Assembly (NCBI RefSeq): GCF_019048065.1
Contig: NZ_CP077291.1
Coordinates: 2,480,001 to 2,544,000 of the forward strand
Source of the DNA: Citrobacter farmeri
Lineage (GTDB): Bacteria; Pseudomonadota; Gammaproteobacteria; Enterobacterales; Enterobacteriaceae
DNA: 64,000 bases
Direction of reading: 5' to 3'
In this document: positions 40,299 to 49,438 of the stretch, in pieces
How positions within the stretch are numbered: the stretch's first letter is position 1
Layout of the letters: each line of letters opens with the position of its first letter
Made by a program: the position numbers and the translations under genes
Notes under the pieces: generated by a model
What the model saw: only the letters and a program-made list of their open reading frames with translations
Told to the model about the DNA's origin: nothing
The model's database searches: none

Positions 40299-40508
40299 TT
40301 AGCCGGCCAGCGCGTTGATCGCCGTTACCATCGCCTGTTTTTCAAGGTCGCTACGCTGAATACGCTGGTTTGCCAGCGCGGTTCGTAACACCCCCGCTAT
40401 CACGATATGTTTGGGTTCTTGTCCCAGATCGCGCATTTCCAGCACCACTTTGCCAACCACTCTGCACATCTCACGGTACAGTTCATCGTCTTTGGTCAGG
40501 TTTCCCAT
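40299..40508 (-). CDS. ydhZ: YdhZ (FumD-type), small fumarase-associated protein
   Basis: This 69-residue protein is near-identical to E. coli YdhZ (MGNLTKDDELYREMCRVVGKV...). In E. coli the product, later named FumD, has weak fumarase activity. The sequence is helical with one Cys in EMCRVVG and no membrane segment. It lies between the ydh operon and ttrR, all on one strand, with its own short spacers. Confidence 0.9.
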   Translation of the reverse strand: MGNLTKDDELYREMCRVVGKVVLEMRDLGQEPKHIVIAGVLRTALANQRIQRSDLEKQAMVTAINALAG

Positions 40509-40601
40509 TATTGTCTCTCATTGCAGGTCCAGATAAACAGCATATATCACTCTGAATGAGATGACAAAAAACAAAGAAAATCAAATAAATAACCCACGGG
40601 A

Positions 40602-41204
40602 CTATTCAACGCGGTGCGTTTCTTTTAACCGCTGCCATTTGTTGACCAGTTCAGCCAGATTTGCCGCCTGCATTTTTTCCATCACCCTGGCGCGATGCAC
40701 CTCTACCGTGCGTACCGCGATGTTCATCGCCTGCGCAATTTCGCGGTTCATCAGTCCCTTAACGACTAACCCGGCTAACTCACGTTCTTTTGCCGTGAGC
40801 GTCCGGTAGCAGGTGGCGATTTGTTGTCGGGCAACGGCCTGTTCCGATACCTCCAGCGCATGCTCCAGCGCCGTTTGCAGTGGTTTTACACTGACCGGCT
40901 TTTGCAGGAAGTCTACCGCGCCATGTTTCATCTGTTCGACGGCCATCGGTACGTCGCCATGTCCGGTGAGAAACACCACGGCCAGCGTACTGCCGCGCTG
41001 GCGCAACGCCTCATGGACGCTCTTGCCGTCCATTACCGGCATCCGCATGTCCAGCAGCAGCACGCCCGTCTGGTATAAATCGGCCTGGGTCAGAAAAACC
41101 GCCCCTTCCTCCCAGCACGTGACCGGGTAGCCCAAGCTTTCCAGTAGAAAGGCACAGGCATCGGTGACCGCCATATCATCATCCAGTAAATGAATCATCG
41201 CCAT
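40602..41204 (-). CDS. ttrR: TtrR, response regulator for tetrathionate respiration
   Basis: This 200-residue regulator has a receiver domain with acidic pocket DDD (8-10), phospho-acceptor Asp52 (LLLDMRMPVMDG), Thr in FLTGHGDVPMA and Lys in FLQKPVSVKPL. A LuxR-type helix-turn-helix follows (LTAKERELAGLVVKGLMNREIAQAMNIAVRTVEVHRARVM). In Salmonella TtrR activates ttrBCA when tetrathionate is present. The gene overlaps the 3' end of ttrS by 26 bases. Confidence 0.95.
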   Translation of the reverse strand: MAMIHLLDDDMAVTDACAFLLESLGYPVTCWEEGAVFLTQADLYQTGVLLLDMRMPVMDGKSVHEALRQRGSTLAVVFLTGHGDVPMAVEQMKHGAVDFLQKPVSVKPLQTALEHALEVSEQAVARQQIATCYRTLTAKERELAGLVVKGLMNREIAQAMNIAVRTVEVHRARVMEKMQAANLAELVNKWQRLKETHRVE

Positions 41205-42951
41205 TGCCGCCCTTCTCCCCCTGTTGTGTAAAATCCAGTTCCACCGCTACGCCGGGCAGCCCGTCGGGCGCGGTCTGATTTCGCAGGCCGATCTCTCCCT
41301 GGCCGTAACGCACCAGTCGTTGGCAGATAACCAATCCCAGCCCCATGCCCTCTTTTCGGCTGGTCATAAAGGGCTGAAAGGCCTGATGCAGCAAAACATC
41401 GTCAATGCCGCCGCCGTTATCCTGCAACGTAATGCGCACGCCATGTGGCGAAGATGAAGCATCCATCCACAGCGTGGTGGCCCCCGCCTGCGCCGCATTG
41501 AGGATCAGATTGGCGAATACCTGTTCCAGCAACACCGGTGGGAGCGAAACCGTCAGCGCGCGATCGATATTGCTGTGTAAGGTTAACGTCGGGAACTGCT
41601 GCGCCATGCGCAATAGCTGCCAGACATGATGAACCGCCTCGTAAATACTGATGTTCTCCCACTCTTCTGTACGAACCGGGCTTCCCTGCGCCTGACTCAC
41701 CCAGCGCCGCAGATTACGCAGCGTCTCTGCTCCACGCTGTGCCTGTTGATCAATATGCTCCAGCGCCGACAGTAAGGTATGCGTCGGATCCTGCGACTGC
41801 AGGCGAATCAGACAGCCCTGTGCGTAATGTCGGATTGCTGAAAGCGGTTGATTCAGTTCGTGCGCAAACCCGGAGGTCATTTCTCCGAGAACGCTCATTT
41901 GCCTGGCCGTTTCCAGAGCCCGTTCCTGCTGGCGCAACTGAATGCTGTTACGTTCAAGCTGTCTGCCACGGCGGCGCACCAGCAGCATGACCCAGATGTA
42001 GTTCAGGGCCAGCAGCAACAGGATAAGCGCTGTCCCGCCCATCAGCCACTGATGCTGTATCAGCCAGCTTTTCACATCCAGCCACAAACGTCGCTGCTGC
42101 GGATGCTGCTGCACGTCACGCAGAAGCGCCTCCACCTGACTGGTTGACGCCGGCGCTCCCCAATGAAACGCCGCGCTGTCTGGCGCTGCCAACAGCACAC
42201 GGGTGACGCGATCGGCCAGCGCATCGCTCACCGCAGGCAACGCAGCGAATGACCAGTCGGGATAGAGCGGCGTACTGGTTAAACAGGCAATGTCTCCGGG
42301 ACGGTTAATCACTGCAACATAATCGGCTTTATCAACCAGTCCCTCCTCGTCCATTTTTTCCAGCAGGCAGACCGGGACAATTACGGCCTGTACCGCTTTC
42401 TCACGGAGTAAATAGAGCAGCGCATCGGCCGGAAAGCCGGTAAAACGCAGATTGACGTCGCGATCGGGGCGCAGACCAGCATCGTTTAACGCTTTATATC
42501 CCAGCAGGTAGCCGCCGAATGCCAGGGGATCGATGGCCCCCACCGTTTTACCGATCAGATCGTGCGCGCCGGTGATGCCACTGTCGCGACGGGTAAGGAT
42601 CGCACTGCCAATGACGTTACCCGTTCCCCGCCCGGAGCGCAGAGACGCCAGCCAGCGCAGCGGCGAACGACTGTTCAACTGCACAAACTGCGCCGGGTTG
42701 GTCACCACAAATTGCACGCTTCCCTTGTTCACCGCCGTCTGCATCTGATGCAGATCCAGCGGCAGAATATGAAACTGTTCTCCGGGAAGTTGCTGGTTAA
42801 GCAGTGTTTCCAGCGGCTGCCAGTGGTCGCGGGTTGAGACCTCCCCGCGCATCGCCAGAATCCCGATATTCCATGAACCCGCCAGCGCTGTCCCACTAAA
42901 CATTAAAACCGACGCCAGCAGCACCAGGCTCTTCACTGTTTGACTTCTCAC
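41179..42951 (-). CDS. ttrS: TtrS, tetrathionate-sensing histidine kinase
   Basis: This 590-residue membrane sensor has a signal peptide (about 1-24), a periplasmic PhnD-like binding domain (about 25-300), one transmembrane helix (about 303-325), then a kinase module with phosphorylatable His364 (GEMTSGFAHELNQPLSAIRHY), N-box region and DNGGGIDD / GMGLGLVI ATP lid. It starts with GTG (42951) behind AGGGA. It is transcribed divergently from ttrBCA together with ttrR. Confidence 0.94.
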   Translation of the reverse strand: MRSQTVKSLVLLASVLMFSGTALAGSWNIGILAMRGEVSTRDHWQPLETLLNQQLPGEQFHILPLDLHQMQTAVNKGSVQFVVTNPAQFVQLNSRSPLRWLASLRSGRGTGNVIGSAILTRRDSGITGAHDLIGKTVGAIDPLAFGGYLLGYKALNDAGLRPDRDVNLRFTGFPADALLYLLREKAVQAVIVPVCLLEKMDEEGLVDKADYVAVINRPGDIACLTSTPLYPDWSFAALPAVSDALADRVTRVLLAAPDSAAFHWGAPASTSQVEALLRDVQQHPQQRRLWLDVKSWLIQHQWLMGGTALILLLLALNYIWVMLLVRRRGRQLERNSIQLRQQERALETARQMSVLGEMTSGFAHELNQPLSAIRHYAQGCLIRLQSQDPTHTLLSALEHIDQQAQRGAETLRNLRRWVSQAQGSPVRTEEWENISIYEAVHHVWQLLRMAQQFPTLTLHSNIDRALTVSLPPVLLEQVFANLILNAAQAGATTLWMDASSSPHGVRITLQDNGGGIDDVLLHQAFQPFMTSRKEGMGLGLVICQRLVRYGQGEIGLRNQTAPDGLPGVAVELDFTQQGEKGGNGDDSFTG

Positions 42952-42973
42952 ACCATTATCCCTGTTGATTATG

Positions 42974-42987
42974 TTGTTTTAGATCAA
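42974..42987. promoter_or_regulatory. FNR-like site in the ttrS/ttrB divergent region
   Basis: TTGTT-TTAG-ATCAA keeps one perfect half-site and four of five bases in the other. In Salmonella ttrBCA expression needs FNR as well as TtrRS, so this is the most likely FNR target in the 179-base gap. TtrR sites were not identifiable by eye. Confidence 0.6.
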
Positions 42988-43130
42988 CAACCCGCCAGGT
43001 ATGTGGTTAACCACAATAGAGCTGCACCCGCCACGATTTTTACACTGTAAATCATCAACATTCTTTATTCATTACTCACAAACCAATGGCGTGACAAATG
43101 TTTCGTTGTTGCCTTGAAACGGGAGAATAA

Positions 43131-43859
43131 ATGGACAGCAGTAAACGGCAGTTTCTCCAGCAACTGGGCGTCCTGACCGCAGGCGCATCGCTGGTTCCGC
43201 TGGCGCAGGCGAAGTTTCCTTTTTCACCTGAACGCCATGGCGGTTTTGCACAGCATCGTTACGCGATGCTTATCGATCTGCGTCGCTGTATCGGCTGTCA
43301 GGCCTGCACCGTCAGTTGTGCGATTGAAAATCAGACGCCGCAGGGCGAGTTCCGTACCCATGTGAATCAATATCAGGTACAGGTGGCGGATGAGGTGACC
43401 AACGTGCTGCTACCGCGTCTGTGTAACCACTGCGACAATCCACCCTGCGTGCCGGTGTGCCCGGTACAGGCCACGTTTCAACGCGAGGACGGCATCGTCG
43501 TGGTCGACAACACCCGTTGCGTCGGTTGCGCCTACTGCGTGCAGGCCTGCCCCTACGATGCGCGCTTTATCAATCATGAGACACAGACCGCCGATAAATG
43601 CACGTTTTGCGTCCACCGTCTGGAGGCCGGACTTCTCCCTGCCTGCGTAGAATCCTGCGTGGGCGGGGCGCGTATCATCGGCGATATCCGCGATCCGCAA
43701 AGCCGGATTTCACAATTGATTCGCACCCATCACGACGCCATCAAAGTGCTGAAGCCGGAAAATGACACGGCCCCCCATGTTTTCTATCTGGGACTGGACG
43801 AGGCGTTTGTCACCCCGTTGATGGGGCGCGCACAACCCGCACTCTGGCAGGAGGTCTGA
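43131..43859 (+). CDS. ttrB: TtrB, [4Fe-4S] subunit of tetrathionate reductase
   Basis: This 242-residue protein has four ferredoxin clusters (CIGCQACTVSC starting at Cys53, CNHCDNPPCVPVC, CVGCAYCVQAC, CTFCVHR...CVESC). The Tat signal is SKRQFLQQLG, with Lys-Arg in place of the twin Arg; the same exception is known for Salmonella TtrB and is tolerated by the Tat pathway. It transfers electrons from TtrC to TtrA on the periplasmic side. The stop overlaps the ttrC start (TGATG). Confidence 0.96.
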   Translation: MDSSKRQFLQQLGVLTAGASLVPLAQAKFPFSPERHGGFAQHRYAMLIDLRRCIGCQACTVSCAIENQTPQGEFRTHVNQYQVQVADEVTNVLLPRLCNHCDNPPCVPVCPVQATFQREDGIVVVDNTRCVGCAYCVQACPYDARFINHETQTADKCTFCVHRLEAGLLPACVESCVGGARIIGDIRDPQSRISQLIRTHHDAIKVLKPENDTAPHVFYLGLDEAFVTPLMGRAQPALWQEV

Positions 43860-44881
43860 TGATGCAACCCTTAATCATTGAAGAAGTGCTTACCCGGCCA
43901 CAGGCGGTGAGCTGGCTTCCCTGGGCGGTACAGTATTTCTTTTTCATCGGGATTGCCGCCTGTGCGGCGCTGTTTGGCTGCGTGATCCACTGGCGTAAAA
44001 AGACCCACCCGACGCTGGAAAACCTGACGCTGCTGATTGCCCTGACCTGTGCCATTACCGCACCGCTTGCGCTGACCGCCGATCTTCACCAGACGGCCCG
44101 CGTCTGGCATTTCTACGCTTACCCTACGCCCTGGTCATGGATGCCGTGGGGTGCGCTGTTTTTACCGCTGTTCACCGTGTTCCTCGGAGTGTGGTTTCTG
44201 GCGCAGGTGTATAAACAGCTTACCGGAAAAAGTTACGCTGTCACAAAATGGTTCGCCCTTGCCAGCGCGCTCGCCGCGACCGGGCTGTTGCTTTATACCG
44301 GACGCGAAGTGTCCGTGGTTCAGGCTCGCCCCGTTTGGTTCAGCTACGCCTTTGTACTGGCGATGTTCCTGAGCGCGCTGCAGACCTTTTTTGCCCTGTT
44401 AATCGTCGGGATACGTGATGATTTTCTGTCGCAAAAGCGGCTCGCCCTCGGACAACTGCTGACGTTGTTCGCCCTCGCAATCGTCATCGTTTTCTGGATC
44501 AGCGGCAATACGCTTTCCGGTACGGCAATCCGCCAGTGGCTGGCGATCTCCGCCTCGGCCCGCCATTACGCCTTTGCCTTGCTGATAGTCGGGCTGGTTT
44601 CACTCCTCTTTAGTGTTGTCGCCCTGCGACGTCCACTGTCATTACCTCTGCGCAGTCTGCTGGCGCTCAGCGCGATGGCGCTGTGCTGGCTCATGCGCTG
44701 GACGCTACTGATTCAGGGGCAAACGCTGCCGAAATTTAACGCCCAGTTTACCCCCTACACCCTGCCCGCCGGTACCGACGGTTGGCTTGCCATCCTCGGC
44801 ACCTTCGGCCTGTGGGTAGCGCTGCTTATTATTGTTCGCGAAAGCGTGAACGGACTCGCAAGGAGATTGCAACATGGCTAA
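43859..44881 (+). CDS. ttrC: TtrC, quinol-oxidising membrane subunit of tetrathionate reductase
   Basis: This 340-residue NrfD/PsrC-like membrane anchor has about nine transmembrane segments and no haem motif, as in Salmonella. It oxidises menaquinol and passes electrons to TtrB. The start is ATG 43859 or the adjacent ATG at 43862. It overlaps ttrA by eight bases, so the three structural genes are translationally coupled. Confidence 0.95.
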   Translation: MMQPLIIEEVLTRPQAVSWLPWAVQYFFFIGIAACAALFGCVIHWRKKTHPTLENLTLLIALTCAITAPLALTADLHQTARVWHFYAYPTPWSWMPWGALFLPLFTVFLGVWFLAQVYKQLTGKSYAVTKWFALASALAATGLLLYTGREVSVVQARPVWFSYAFVLAMFLSALQTFFALLIVGIRDDFLSQKRLALGQLLTLFALAIVIVFWISGNTLSGTAIRQWLAISASARHYAFALLIVGLVSLLFSVVALRRPLSLPLRSLLALSAMALCWLMRWTLLIQGQTLPKFNAQFTPYTLPAGTDGWLAILGTFGLWVALLIIVRESVNGLARRLQHG

Positions 44882-47800
44882 TTTAACCCGTCGTCAGTGG
44901 CTCAAAGTCGGCCTGGCCGTCGGCGGTATGGCAACGTTCGCCCTTAGCTATCGAGATGTGGCGAAACGCGCCATTGATGGCTTGCTCAACGGCACCTCCG
45001 GTAAAATAACCCGCGACCGCATCGTGGGCAATGCGTTAATCCCGGAAGCCAGTGCGCACCCGCGCTGGCAACAGAGTGCGCAGCAAACCATCGCCATGAC
45101 CCAGTGTTTCGGCTGCTGGACGCAATGCGGCGTCAGAGTGCGCGTCGACCAGCAAACAAACCGGGTGCTGCGCATTGCCGGTAACCCGTATCATCCACTT
45201 TCCCATGAACATCATATCGACGCGTCGGTACCGTTTCGCACGGCAATGGCGCAACTGGCGGGCGAGAACGGTCTTGATGCGCGTTCGACGGCCTGCGCCA
45301 GGGGCGCAACACAGCGGGAAGGACTGTACAGCCCGCTACGCATTCTTGAGCCGATGAAGCGCGTGGGCAAACGCGGCGAAGGCAAATGGCAGCGCATCAG
45401 CTTTGAGCAATTGGTCAATGAGGTGGTGGAAGGCGGCGATCTGTTTGGCGAAGGTCACGTCGACGGCCTGCGCGCCATTTACGCCCCAGCGACGCCGATT
45501 GATCCGCAGCATCCAGGATTCGGACCTAAATCTAATCAACTTCTGGTCACCAATACCAGCGACGATGGGCGAGACACCTTTTTGCGCCGCTTTGCCCTCA
45601 ACAGTTTTGGCAGCAAAAATTTTGGCGCGCACGGATCCTATTGTGGACTGGCCTATCGCGCGGGTTCCGGCGCGCTGATGGGCGATCTCGATAAAAACAC
45701 CCACGTGAAACCCGACTGGGATAACGTGGAATTCGCGCTGTTTATGGGGACTTCACCCGCCCAGTCCGGCAACCCGTTTAAACGCCAGGCCAGGCAGCTT
45801 TCCAGCGCACGCCTGCGCGATGATTTCAGCTATGTGGTTGTCGCTCCGGCGTTGCCCCTAACCACCGTACTGGCTGATGACCATGGTCACTGGTTACCGG
45901 TGATCCCCGGCAGCGACTCCGCGCTGGCGATGGCGATGATCCGCTGGATTATCGAAAATCAACGTTACAACGCCGATTATCTGGCGCAACCCGGCATCCA
46001 GGCGATGCAGCACGCTGACGAGAAAAGCTGGACCAACGCCACGCATCTGGTGATCGCAGACGATCTTCCCGACCTGGCCGGACAGCATCTGACGCGTGCT
46101 CATCTGGATCCCTCCGCCGCCAGCGACCCGCTGGTTGTGAATGAAAACAATGAACTGGTCCCCGCCCATGATTGCCTGCGCGCCACGCTGTTTGTCACGC
46201 GCCAGGTTACGCTCGCCGACGGGCGCAGCGTGACGGTAAAAAGCAGTTTCCAGTGTCTGAAAGAATCGGCGGAAAAAATGACGCTCGCCCAGTACAGCCA
46301 GCGGTGTGGCGTTGCTGAGAACAACATCATCGCCCTGGCGGACGCCTTTACCCGTCACGGACGTAAAGCCGCAGTCATCACCCACGGTGGGATGATGGCG
46401 GGAAATGGCTTCTATAATGCCTGGGCGGTGATGATGCTGAACGCACTGATCGGTAACCTCAGTCTGGAAGGCGGCGTCTTTGTGGGTGGCGGGAAGTTCA
46501 ACGGCGCAGCGGACGGGCCGCGCTACAACATGGCGAGTTTTCCAGGCAAAATCAAACCCAAAGGACTGAGTATCGCGCGAAGTAAAACGGCGTATGAATC
46601 TTCCGAAGAGTATCGCAACAAAGTCGCCGCCGGTGTCTCCCCGTTCCCGGCCAAAGCGCCGTGGTACCCGTTTGTCGCCGGTCAGTTGACTGAGTTGCTG
46701 AGTTCTGCGCTGGAGGGCTATCCATACCCGCTCAAGGCGTGGATCTCCAACATGACCAATCCCTTATATGGCATACCCGGTCTGCGCGCCGTTGCCGAAG
46801 AAAAGCTGAAAGATCCCGCGCGGTTACCGCTGTTTATTGCCATCGACGCCTATATGAATGAGACCACTGCCCTTGCGGATTACATCGTCCCGGACACACA
46901 TAACTTTGAAAGCTGGGGATTCAGTGCGCCGTGGGCCGGCGTCACCAGCAAAGCCACTACCGCACGCTGGCCGATTGTCGACTCCGCCACTGCCACCACC
47001 GCCGATGGGCAGCCAGTTTCAATGGAGTCATTCTGCATTGCAGTGGCAAAACAATTGAATCTGCCGGGATTTGGTGACAAGGCGATTTCCGACAGCGAAG
47101 GAAACCACTATCCGCTCAATTGTGCGGAAGACTATTATCTGCGCATCGCCGCCAATATCGCGTTTATGGGAAAAGCCCCCGTCGCCGAAGCCGTAGCAGA
47201 CGACATTGAACTTACTGGCGTCAGCCGCATTATGCCGGCCATTCAGCGGACGCTGAAAACGGAGGAAGTCCGTCGGGTTGCATTTATCTACTCCCGTGGC
47301 GGACGTTTCGCGTCGGATAAGAGTGGTCGGAGCGAAAATCGGGTCGGCAATGCGTGGGAAAAGCCGCTGCAAATCTGGAATGCCGAAGTTGCCGCCCATC
47401 GTCATGCGATCACCGGCGAACGCTACAGCGGCTGTCCGGCGTGGTATCCGGCAAGACTGTCCGACGGGCGTTCAGTGGACGAACTTTTTCCATTAACGCA
47501 ATGGCCGCTCAGGCTTATCTCGTTCAAGTCCAACACGATGGCCAGCGCATCGGCAGTGATCCCGCGTTTACATCACGTCAAGCCGGTTAACCTGGTGGCG
47601 TTGAATCCACAGGACGGGCAGCGTTTCGGGCTGTCACATGGCGACACGGCGCGGATCACCACGCCGGGTGGGCAGGTTGAAGCGCAAATCAGTTTGCTGC
47701 ACGGGGTAATGCCGGGCGTCATTGCGATCGAGCACGGCTACGGACATCGGGAGATGGGCGGCGAGCAACACACACTCGACGGTGTGCCGCTACCGTTTGA

Positions 47801-47939
47801 TGCGAAAGTGAAATCGGGGATTAACCTGAACGATCTGGGATTTGCCGATCCGACGCGAAAAGTGAGCAATACCTGGCTGGACTGGGTGTCAGGCTCCGCG
47901 GTACGTCAGGGGCTACCGGCAAGAGTTGAGCGAGTATGA
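44874..47939 (+). CDS. ttrA: TtrA, molybdopterin catalytic subunit of tetrathionate reductase
   Basis: This 1021-residue DMSO-reductase-family enzyme reduces tetrathionate to thiosulfate in the periplasm. It has a Tat signal with true twin Arg (LTRRQWLKVG). The N-terminal [4Fe-4S] motif is CFGCWTQC (Cys78, 81, 85) plus Cys in STACARG. The probable Mo-ligating Cys lies in HGSYCGLAYR (about 255). The C-terminal pterin-binding domain includes GLSHGDTARITTPGG. The frame is intact and of full length. A large inverted-repeat element follows, not another gene. Confidence 0.96.
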   Translation: MANLTRRQWLKVGLAVGGMATFALSYRDVAKRAIDGLLNGTSGKITRDRIVGNALIPEASAHPRWQQSAQQTIAMTQCFGCWTQCGVRVRVDQQTNRVLRIAGNPYHPLSHEHHIDASVPFRTAMAQLAGENGLDARSTACARGATQREGLYSPLRILEPMKRVGKRGEGKWQRISFEQLVNEVVEGGDLFGEGHVDGLRAIYAPATPIDPQHPGFGPKSNQLLVTNTSDDGRDTFLRRFALNSFGSKNFGAHGSYCGLAYRAGSGALMGDLDKNTHVKPDWDNVEFALFMGTSPAQSGNPFKRQARQLSSARLRDDFSYVVVAPALPLTTVLADDHGHWLPVIPGSDSALAMAMIRWIIENQRYNADYLAQPGIQAMQHADEKSWTNATHLVIADDLPDLAGQHLTRAHLDPSAASDPLVVNENNELVPAHDCLRATLFVTRQVTLADGRSVTVKSSFQCLKESAEKMTLAQYSQRCGVAENNIIALADAFTRHGRKAAVITHGGMMAGNGFYNAWAVMMLNALIGNLSLEGGVFVGGGKFNGAADGPRYNMASFPGKIKPKGLSIARSKTAYESSEEYRNKVAAGVSPFPAKAPWYPFVAGQLTELLSSALEGYPYPLKAWISNMTNPLYGIPGLRAVAEEKLKDPARLPLFIAIDAYMNETTALADYIVPDTHNFESWGFSAPWAGVTSKATTARWPIVDSATATTADGQPVSMESFCIAVAKQLNLPGFGDKAISDSEGNHYPLNCAEDYYLRIAANIAFMGKAPVAEAVADDIELTGVSRIMPAIQRTLKTEEVRRVAFIYSRGGRFASDKSGRSENRVGNAWEKPLQIWNAEVAAHRHAITGERYSGCPAWYPARLSDGRSVDELFPLTQWPLRLISFKSNTMASASAVIPRLHHVKPVNLVALNPQDGQRFGLSHGDTARITTPGGQVEAQISLLHGVMPGVIAIEHGYGHREMGGEQHTLDGVPLPFDAKVKSGINLNDLGFADPTRKVSNTWLDWVSGSAVRQGLPARVERV

Positions 47940-48030
47940 GGGCGACATTCTCAAAGAGAGAACGTCCAGTGAAGAGTTCCGTTCACTTTATGCCCACCGC
48001 AACTCTCTGGTTTGCGCACTCGTGAACGGG

Positions 48031-48058
48031 CAAGGGAGGCTCTCCGCCGCCTCCCTTG
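48031..48058 (+). terminator. Hairpin in the left arm, downstream of ttrA
   Basis: A perfect 10-bp stem CAAGGGAGGC/GCCTCCCTTG with loop TCTCCGCC. No T-run follows. It lies 91 bases after the ttrA stop and may stabilise or end its mRNA. Confidence 0.45.
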
Positions 48059-48485
48059 CAACCCTGGCTCCCGGCCGGGAAAATCGCCACTTCGTGGTCC
48101 ATTCGCCTTATGCCGTCTGCCTGTCGGGTCGGGGCCGAGCCTGCATCCCTGCAGGCCGTCCCCTCCGCCCGCCTCCCTGCGGGCGGCCCCGGTCAGCCGT
48201 CAACGTCTCATCGATTTTCACGCCGGACCAACAGCCTCGCTTCAACACTCATCCTTTCAGCTAAATTCTTTTCGCTTTAAGAAACGCTAAACTACTCAGA
48301 TGTTCAGGTGTGGAAGAGTCCGGCTGAAAATTGCCGACGTGTTTCCGTAAGGCCGGGGGAACCCGCAGGGATGCGGGTTCAGGGCGCGGCTTTACAGGGA
48401 TGTTACCTCGCGCCCGTCCCGATAGCCTGGCGGAATAAGCGGAGGGTATCGCGGAGCGACAATTTTCCCGCCGGGAGCCTGGATT

Positions 48486-48515
48486 GTTAAGGAGGCGGCG
48501 GAGAGCCTCCTTAAC
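48486..48515 (-). terminator. Hairpin in the right arm, downstream of metQ
   Basis: A perfect 11-bp stem GTTAAGGAGGC/GCCTCCTTAAC with loop GGCGGAGA, the reverse complement of the loop in the other arm. It lies 90 bases beyond the metQ stop on the minus strand. The stem has diverged from the left one by compensating changes. Confidence 0.45.
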
Positions 48516-48604
48516 ACGTTCACATGCGATAAAGTTTCATAAGCACAATGAACATAACGTGAACGGAACGATGTGCAGAAACTACATAAACGCTTTCACA
48601 AAGA

Positions 48605-49417
48605 TCAGTTATTCACCGGGATGACCGCGCCTTTGTATTTGGTGCGGATCCAGTCCTGGATCTCTTTTGAGTGCAGGACGTCAACTAACGCGACAATGTC
48701 CTTCTTCTTCTCGTCGCCGCGATGAACGGTAATGATGTTGGCATACGGGTTGTTCTCACCGCTTTCCACGGCGATCGGATCGTGTACCGGATCCAGACCG
48801 GCGTCGATGGCGTAGTTGGCGTTAATCACCACCGCATCACCTTCATCGTTGTTGTACATCTGCGGCAGCAGCGCGGCTTCCACGTTAGGCAGGAACTTCA
48901 GCTTTTTCGGGTTTTCCACGATGTCGCTGATACGCGCAGTGACTTTATCCACGCCCGGCTTCAGTTTGATCACCCCCTCTTTCTCGAAGATCGACAGGAT
49001 ACGTCCCTCTTCCGACACCGCATCACGCATGATGATTTTGCCGCCTTCCGGCAGATCCTTCAGGGATTTGACCTTTTTCGAATAGATGCCGATTGGCTCA
49101 ATGTGGATGGCACCCGCGCTGACGAAATCGTACGTTTTATCGCCGGCATGATCTTTCAGAACGCTGTTGAGGTAGGGAATATGCTGGAAGTAGTTGGCGT
49201 CAATTTCACGACCCGCCAGCGCGGTGTTCGGCAGAATGTAGTCCTGGAACGGTTTAATCTCCAGATCGATCCCTTGTTTCGCCAGAATCGGTTTGGCCTG
49301 CTCGAGAATTTCGGCATGCGGTACGTTGGACGCGCCCACGGTCAGCGTGTCCGCCCAGGAGGCGAAACTCAGGGCACTTAAGGTCGCTGCGGCAAGAAGT
49401 GTCAGTGATTTTTTCAT
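48605..49417 (-). CDS. MetQ/NlpA-family periplasmic binding protein
   Basis: This 270-residue substrate-binding protein has a signal peptide (MKKSLTLLAAATLSALSFASWA) that lacks the lipobox Cys found in MetQ. Family blocks are LTVGASNVPHAEILEQAKP, YFQHIPYLNS, AIHIEPIGIYSKK, and NANYAIDAGLDP. It is the third gene of a metN-metI-metQ type operon. The canonical metNIQ is expected elsewhere in such genomes, so this is probably a paralogue. Its ligand (methionine, a related compound, or something else) cannot be decided from sequence. Confidence 0.88.
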   Translation of the reverse strand: MKKSLTLLAAATLSALSFASWADTLTVGASNVPHAEILEQAKPILAKQGIDLEIKPFQDYILPNTALAGREIDANYFQHIPYLNSVLKDHAGDKTYDFVSAGAIHIEPIGIYSKKVKSLKDLPEGGKIIMRDAVSEEGRILSIFEKEGVIKLKPGVDKVTARISDIVENPKKLKFLPNVEAALLPQMYNNDEGDAVVINANYAIDAGLDPVHDPIAVESGENNPYANIITVHRGDEKKKDIVALVDVLHSKEIQDWIRTKYKGAVIPVNN

Positions 49418-49438
49418 GATAATGGTTTCCGTATTTTA

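Larger units (their letters stand above)
48022..48523. repeat. About 0.5-kb inverted-repeat element between ttrA and metQ
   Basis: The left arm (48022-48088) and right arm (48456-48523) are inverted copies of each other with few mismatches; shared blocks include GTGAACG, GGAGGCTCTCCGCCGCCTCC and GGCTCCCGG..GGGAAAAT. Each arm contains its own hairpin. The centre (about 48089-48455) is GC-rich, with further palindromes such as GAACCCGCA/TGCGGGTTC at 48359-48380. The stretch 47940-48604 (665 bases) has no convincing gene. The element sits exactly between the convergent ends of ttrA and metQ, as REP-like or MITE-like repeats often do. I cannot name the family. Confidence 0.75.

Noticed and set aside
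47926..48490. Several short open frames inside the inverted-repeat element
   Set aside because: They are Pro/Arg/Ala-rich, overlap each other in several frames, and follow the GC-rich palindromes instead of protein-like composition.
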